10,196 nt of DNA from NCBI GenBank assembly GCA_009930445.1, contig RZYD01000061.1:1-10196 (forward strand), read 5' to 3'. This stretch comes from Bacteroidia bacterium (lineage in GTDB: Bacteria > Bacteroidota > Bacteroidia > Bacteroidales > BM520). Under the pieces are notes generated by a model. That model made no database searches and was not told the DNA's origin. It saw only the letters and a program-made list of their open reading frames with translations. The translations under genes and the position numbers were made by a program. Below are positions 7,770-10,196 of this stretch, piece by piece; position 1 is the first letter of the stretch; each line of letters begins with the position of its first letter.

Positions 7770-7976
7770 TTTTCAAATTTTGATTTAGTTTGGTGCGCAG
7801 GAAAATGGCTCTTTTGATTTTGCCGAAGGGTTTGCATTGTGGGTTGGGGCAAAAGTAAATGTGCCATTGGGTGTCGGCTTGAGTATTGGTTTTCTAGTCT
7901 TGGCAATATTTCTTTTTTCTGTCCTTTCACAATGGATTATTTTCAATTTATTGTTGACGTTTGTCTTTTCACACTT
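7770..7976. other. Long non-coding leader of the Gabija-like block
   Basis: A 207-bp stretch upstream of the GajA-like gene. It is strongly strand-asymmetric: in 7801-7920 the plus strand has 34 G against 15 C, so the coding-strand leader is poor in G. A minus-strand frame crosses it (7785-8021), but it runs into the palindromic unit, has low-complexity composition and shows no domain, so I do not call it a gene. Its length far exceeds the leaders of the other blocks (18-81 bp), so it may hold the block's own promoter, though no TTTG/TAnnTTTG pair is convincing. Confidence 0.5.
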
Positions 7977-8112
7977 GGCGGTAACGGTCACGTATATGAA
8001 ACGTTTGGCATTTCGAAGCACTTTCCTGTCAAGTTACAAGTACTTTTGATACGAGCTGAAACGCTCGATAACCCACTGACTGCCAAATGTTTTATATACG
8101 ATGTTACCACAC
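7977..8112 (-). repeat. attC-like palindromic unit 4
   Basis: The cleanest of the units. The cores are AAC at 7983-7985 and GTT at 8103-8105. The arms at 7991-8010 and 8081-8100 match at 18 of 20, and the only two exceptions are G.T wobbles (7998:8093 and 8003:8088). The left linker is ggtca (5 nt) and the right linker 2 nt. The conserved box TTTCGAAGCACTTTCCTGTC fills 8011-8030, and a 5-bp hairpin cgagc/gctcg lies at 8052-8067. The outer left end GGCGGTAAC (7977-7985) pairs with unit 3 (3836-3844). The outer right end GTTACCACAC (8103-8112) pairs with unit 5 (10081-10090). The TIR gene stop lies 5 bp beyond it. Confidence 0.83.
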
Positions 8113-8117
8113 GTTTT

Positions 8118-8648
8118 TTATTTCCTAATCCAATTTAGTAACCATTCAGCACTACCATCAGGATAAAAAATAGCATAATCGAACTTTGAACCATCTGTAC
8201 TATTTGCTTTTCTAATGTATCCATAAATTGAGTAATATTCTTGTTCGTCCCAATTATTGCTATTTCTGGTAATAGGCATGACTGCAACATTATTGTATTT
8301 TATAAATCCATCACCTAAACCCAGTTCCCAAGGTATCCATTTAGATTCTGATGAATTAGGAGTCGCCATTAAAATAAATTTGTCAGATTTTTGGATTCTA
8401 TCTCTTAAGATTGCTGCGGTTTCTGTATTAGGTTTTTCCGGCAAACTCTCATCTAAATAGTCTATATAGATTTTCGCACCGAGTCTTTTAAGAATTTCAA
8501 CAATAGGCTTAACATACTGACTATCTTTCCGTCTGTATGATAAAAATATCTGTTTTTCAAATTTTTCGCCTGACCTAAGACTTTCATTAACTGAAGATGC
8601 TTTAGTAATACTTTGACTTTGAAGGTCGTTAAATGTAATAAATGCCAT
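8118..8648 (-). CDS. TIR domain protein (putative NADase), third gene of a TIR/SLATT operon
   Basis: A 176-residue protein with a short N-terminal segment (1-32) and one TIR domain. IFLSYRRKDS (34-43) is the first strand and BB-side motif, and IYIDYLDESLP (60-70) is the second strand. KWIPWELGLGDG (103-114) carries Glu108 in the position of the catalytic glutamate of NAD-consuming TIR enzymes. ILMATPNSS (92-100) fits the strand before it. Bacterial TIR proteins of this kind cleave NAD+ or make cyclic ADP-ribose-type signals during phage defence. The start codon overlaps the stop of the SLATT gene (TAATG), implying translational coupling. It is the last gene of its operon, 5 bp from unit 4. 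Whether it makes a signal, depletes NAD+ or only senses infection cannot be told from sequence. Confidence 0.88.
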   Translation of the reverse strand: MAFITFNDLQSQSITKASSVNESLRSGEKFEKQIFLSYRRKDSQYVKPIVEILKRLGAKIYIDYLDESLPEKPNTETAAILRDRIQKSDKFILMATPNSSESKWIPWELGLGDGFIKYNNVAVMPITRNSNNWDEQEYYSIYGYIRKANSTDGSKFDYAIFYPDGSAEWLLNWIRK

Positions 8649-9547
8649 TAGTCACTAATTTTTGATACCCATAATTTATGTTCTCTGCTTATTGATTTTT
8701 CTACATCATATATTATTTCCTTTGTTCTATCTTCATTTGGATTCAGTAAAAGTTTTTTCTTAAAATCCTTTAGTTCATCAATAGCAACACTGTATGTAGA
8801 ACTCAACTCTTCAAATCGTTTGGTTTGCTTCCAAGAAAAGATTGCAGCTGATAAAGTTGTGAATAATCCAAGATATGCAAAGTTGGGAATTATGTCCATT
8901 ATAGTAAGAATTGTCAATATGGCTCCGAATCCCATTGATAAAATCCCTAACCAGAAGAATAGCTCACCCTTACGAGTGTTGTATAAAGTTTTCTTGAAGT
9001 AATACTTTTCTTGGTCATTTAACCTATGTTTAATATAAAATTCAATTTTGTCAGAATTAGTTTTTGTGAAATTTTCAATAATCCATTTAGGGTTATCATT
9101 ATCCACTGAGATTGGAGAGGAAAACTTTAGATAATCTGCCAAATTTATCTCTGACTTCATCGACTTAACTCTATCTTGGAATACAGATAACGAATTATTA
9201 AATTCATCATCATATTTATTAATCCTAAAGAAAAGAAGCCAGGCTTGGCTCAGTATGCTCTCCGCTAAGAAACGAGATTTCTGCCAACCATCCATAAAAT
9301 TGGATTTGAATTGCATAACCATAAGAATTAAAACGCCAATAATAAGTGAAAGCTGAATAAAATGTTTCAGTTTTTCAAGAGTAGTGTTGAACTCTGGAAT
9401 GGACGCAATTATTGAAATCAATAACAATAGAACAAGTTGATAACCAACATTCTTCAAATATCGCTTTTGGCATAATTTTGAAAGATTATTGAAACATTCA
9501 TAAGAATCAGGCCCTATTAACTCTCTGTCAAATTGTGTTTTTTTCAT
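8648..9547 (-). CDS. Four-helix membrane protein with two SLATT-like halves, putative pore effector
   Basis: A 299-residue protein with four predicted membrane segments in two hairpins: about 35-50 and 62-79, then 195-216 and 222-240. After the first hairpin comes WQKSRFLAESILSQAW (88-103). Before the second comes YIKHRLNDQEKYYFKK (171-186). Both resemble the conserved helices of SLATT domains (SMODS and SLOG-associated two-helix membrane effectors; DUF4231-type), so I read the protein as a tandem of two SLATT-like units, by recognition rather than a profile search. SLATT proteins are proposed pore-forming effectors triggered by nucleotide-signalling partners. Here it is flanked by two TIR genes, 5 bp after the ThsB-like gene and overlapping the next start as TAATG. 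No Macro, SLOG or SIR2 ligand-binding domain is visible, so how a signal would be sensed is unclear. An S-4TM effector is the main alternative label. Confidence 0.75.
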   Translation of the reverse strand: MKKTQFDRELIGPDSYECFNNLSKLCQKRYLKNVGYQLVLLLLISIIASIPEFNTTLEKLKHFIQLSLIIGVLILMVMQFKSNFMDGWQKSRFLAESILSQAWLLFFRINKYDDEFNNSLSVFQDRVKSMKSEINLADYLKFSSPISVDNDNPKWIIENFTKTNSDKIEFYIKHRLNDQEKYYFKKTLYNTRKGELFFWLGILSMGFGAILTILTIMDIIPNFAYLGLFTTLSAAIFSWKQTKRFEELSSTYSVAIDELKDFKKKLLLNPNEDRTKEIIYDVEKSISREHKLWVSKISD

Positions 9548-9552
9548 TTTGT

Positions 9553-10062
9553 CTAATCATTTAAGCCCAAACTTTGATATACAGAATCTTTATAATGCCA
9601 ATCATCCTTTTTTGTTAGGTCTAAAGTTTTATGAAAAGGAGGAAAATCGTCTAATGCATATTTGATTATTTTCATTCGAAAGGGAATATGGATAGCATTT
9701 TCATTTCTTATAATTGGTGGACATAAATTTGTATCTATACTCCTCTTGTTATTTAAATAAACTGCAATAATTGGTAATTTATTCGATAATGCTTTATCTA
9801 ATTCCCATCGTACAAAACGATATAAATTCTTTGTGTTGTCACCTATGATTACAATAACTTGTTTTGCGGTTGCCATTCTTTCTGCAAGTCTTTGTTTGAT
9901 GTAACCTTCACTTGTTGCTTGATTTGTCAATGGTTTTAAGTCGTGTGCATCGTAAAAATCAAAATCGATGTTTTCAAGAGCCTTCCAACCTTTCATTCGA
10001 GCATAAGCCCACATATCATTGTCTCCATCGAAAATCACGTAAGTTTTGTTTTTGTAGCTCAT
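9553..10062 (-). CDS. ThsB-like TIR protein (MTH538/DUF1863 type)
   Basis: A 169-residue protein of the TIR-like MTH538 family that includes ThsB of Thoeris. The first strand YVIFDGDND (8-16) and FDFYDAHDLKP (34-44) match the family layout. These are followed by EGYIKQRLAERMATAKQVIV (52-71), IIGDNTKNLYRFVRWEL (72-88) with Glu87 as the expected catalytic glutamate, and PIIAVYLNNKR (97-107). Thoeris ThsB proteins sense infection and make an ADP-ribose-derived messenger that activates a separate effector. The downstream SLATT membrane protein is the natural candidate effector. It is the first gene of the operon. Only 18 bp separate its ATG from the core of unit 5, too little for a promoter inside the block, so transcription probably enters from the upstream block or from the group II intron. 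Confidence 0.87.
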   Translation of the reverse strand: MSYKNKTYVIFDGDNDMWAYARMKGWKALENIDFDFYDAHDLKPLTNQATSEGYIKQRLAERMATAKQVIVIIGDNTKNLYRFVRWELDKALSNKLPIIAVYLNNKRSIDTNLCPPIIRNENAIHIPFRMKIIKYALDDFPPFHKTLDLTKKDDWHYKDSVYQSLGLND

Positions 10063-10080
10063 ATGTTGTCTTTTTAAAAT

Positions 10081-10098
10081 GTGTGGTAACGGTTTGCA
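10081..10098 (-). repeat. attC-like unit 5, left end only, interrupted by an intron
   Basis: Only the first 18 bp of a fifth unit are present: the outer end GTGTGGTAAC (10081-10090), a perfect 10-bp complement of unit 4's GTTACCACAC (8103-8112), then the 5-nt linker ggttt and gca, the expected start of the stem. The next base begins the 3' end of a group II intron read on the minus strand. The remaining half of the unit should lie beyond the intron, outside the window. Confidence 0.7.
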
Positions 10099-10196
10099 GT
10101 CGAGTAGGCAAGGGGAATTTCACCCCAAGCCTCTCACAGAACCGTACTTGATAGTCTCCCATCATACGGCTCTTGTTATACAAATCTATGCGCTAA
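10099..10196 (-). mobile_element. 3' end of a group II intron (domains V and VI), cut by the window edge
   Basis: Read on the minus strand, this ends in CCTACTCGAC at 10099-10108, a typical group II intron 3' end (AY). Domain VI is the hairpin 10099-10137, with GAG-AGGC paired to GCCT-A-CTC, leaving a bulged A 7 nt from the 3' end as branch point. Domain V lies immediately before it. The reverse transcriptase/maturase normally encoded in domain IV would be further right and is not visible. The class is uncertain; the domain V triad reads AGC. The intron is inserted 8 nt inside the AAC core of unit 5, in the same orientation as the downstream ThsB-like gene, so splicing would restore the transcript. 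Confidence 0.88.
10138..10172 (-). ncRNA. Group II intron domain V
   Basis: A 35-nt hairpin on the minus strand: GAGCCGTA pairs with TACGGTTC at the base, a 2-nt AG bulge lies on the 3' side, and TGATGG pairs with CTATCA (one G.T) under a GAGA tetraloop of the GNRA type. The AGC catalytic triad is at positions 2-4. All hallmark parts of a functional domain V are present. Confidence 0.9.

Noticed and set aside
90..8112. Units as classical integron attC sites
   Set aside because: The right cores read GTTGTGC, GTTGTGC, GTTACCG and GTTACCA, which do not fit GTTRRRY, so only the architecture is attC-like.
90..8112. Units as MITEs, insertion sequences or CRISPR repeats
   Set aside because: Stem sequences differ between units, there are no target-site duplications beside each unit, the matching ends lie across the gene blocks rather than across units, and there are no short regular spacers or cas genes.
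7785..8138. Open frames on both strands over 7785-8138, including a minus-strand frame of 78 codons
   Set aside because: They cross unit 4 and the G/T-rich leader; composition is low-complexity and no family is recognisable, so non-coding is the better reading.
10099..10196. Retron or other reverse-transcriptase defence system at the right edge
   Set aside because: The visible RNA structure is a standard group II intron domain V and VI, and no reverse-transcriptase coding sequence lies within the window.

Overview
The window is AT-rich. Its genes lack strong Shine-Dalgarno sites and its intergenic repeats are of a kind I associate with Bacteroidota, so a Bacteroidota chromosome or large accessory region is the likely source; this is inference, as there is no marker gene. 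All nine supported genes lie on the minus strand and form four compact multi-gene blocks: (1) a class I Fic toxin with a VbhA-like antitoxin; (2) an MBOAT acyltransferase with an SGNH-like partner, probably acylating a surface glycan; (3) a Gabija-like pair, an OLD/TOPRIM nuclease (GajA-like) and a UvrD-type helicase (GajB-like); (4) a three-gene operon of a ThsB-like TIR protein, a tandem-SLATT membrane protein and a second TIR protein.

The most interesting structure lies between the genes. Every block is separated from the next by one non-coding unit of about 133-138 bp, at 90-227, 1137-1272, 3712-3844 and 7977-8112. A fifth unit begins at 10081 and is cut at 10099 by the 3' end of a group II intron that runs off the right edge. 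Each unit is an imperfect palindrome with outer AAC...GTT cores, a constant 5-nt linker after AAC, a 17-22 bp stem, and internal hairpins. The stems differ in sequence, yet all four carry exactly two G.T wobble pairs at the same places, 10 and 15 nt before the GTT core, always with G on the left arm and T on the right. The 6-7 bases outside each core are not shared between units. They are perfectly complementary (9-10 bp including the core) to the far end of the same gene block. This is the layout expected if each block plus one unit once closed as a circle through a recombination site, as integron cassettes do through attC. The cores do not fit the classical attC consensus RYYYAAC/GTTRRRY, and no integrase gene is present here.

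Reading: the window looks like part of an integron-like cassette array that carries whole multi-gene operons (1 to 4.3 kb per block), enriched in anti-phage and toxin-antitoxin modules. The wobble pattern suggests that the plus strand, opposite to the coding strand of the cassettes, is the one that folds, which parallels the bottom-strand attC of integrons. A further point is the TIR / tandem-SLATT / ThsB-like operon, which resembles Thoeris in logic but has a membrane SLATT protein where ThsA would be.
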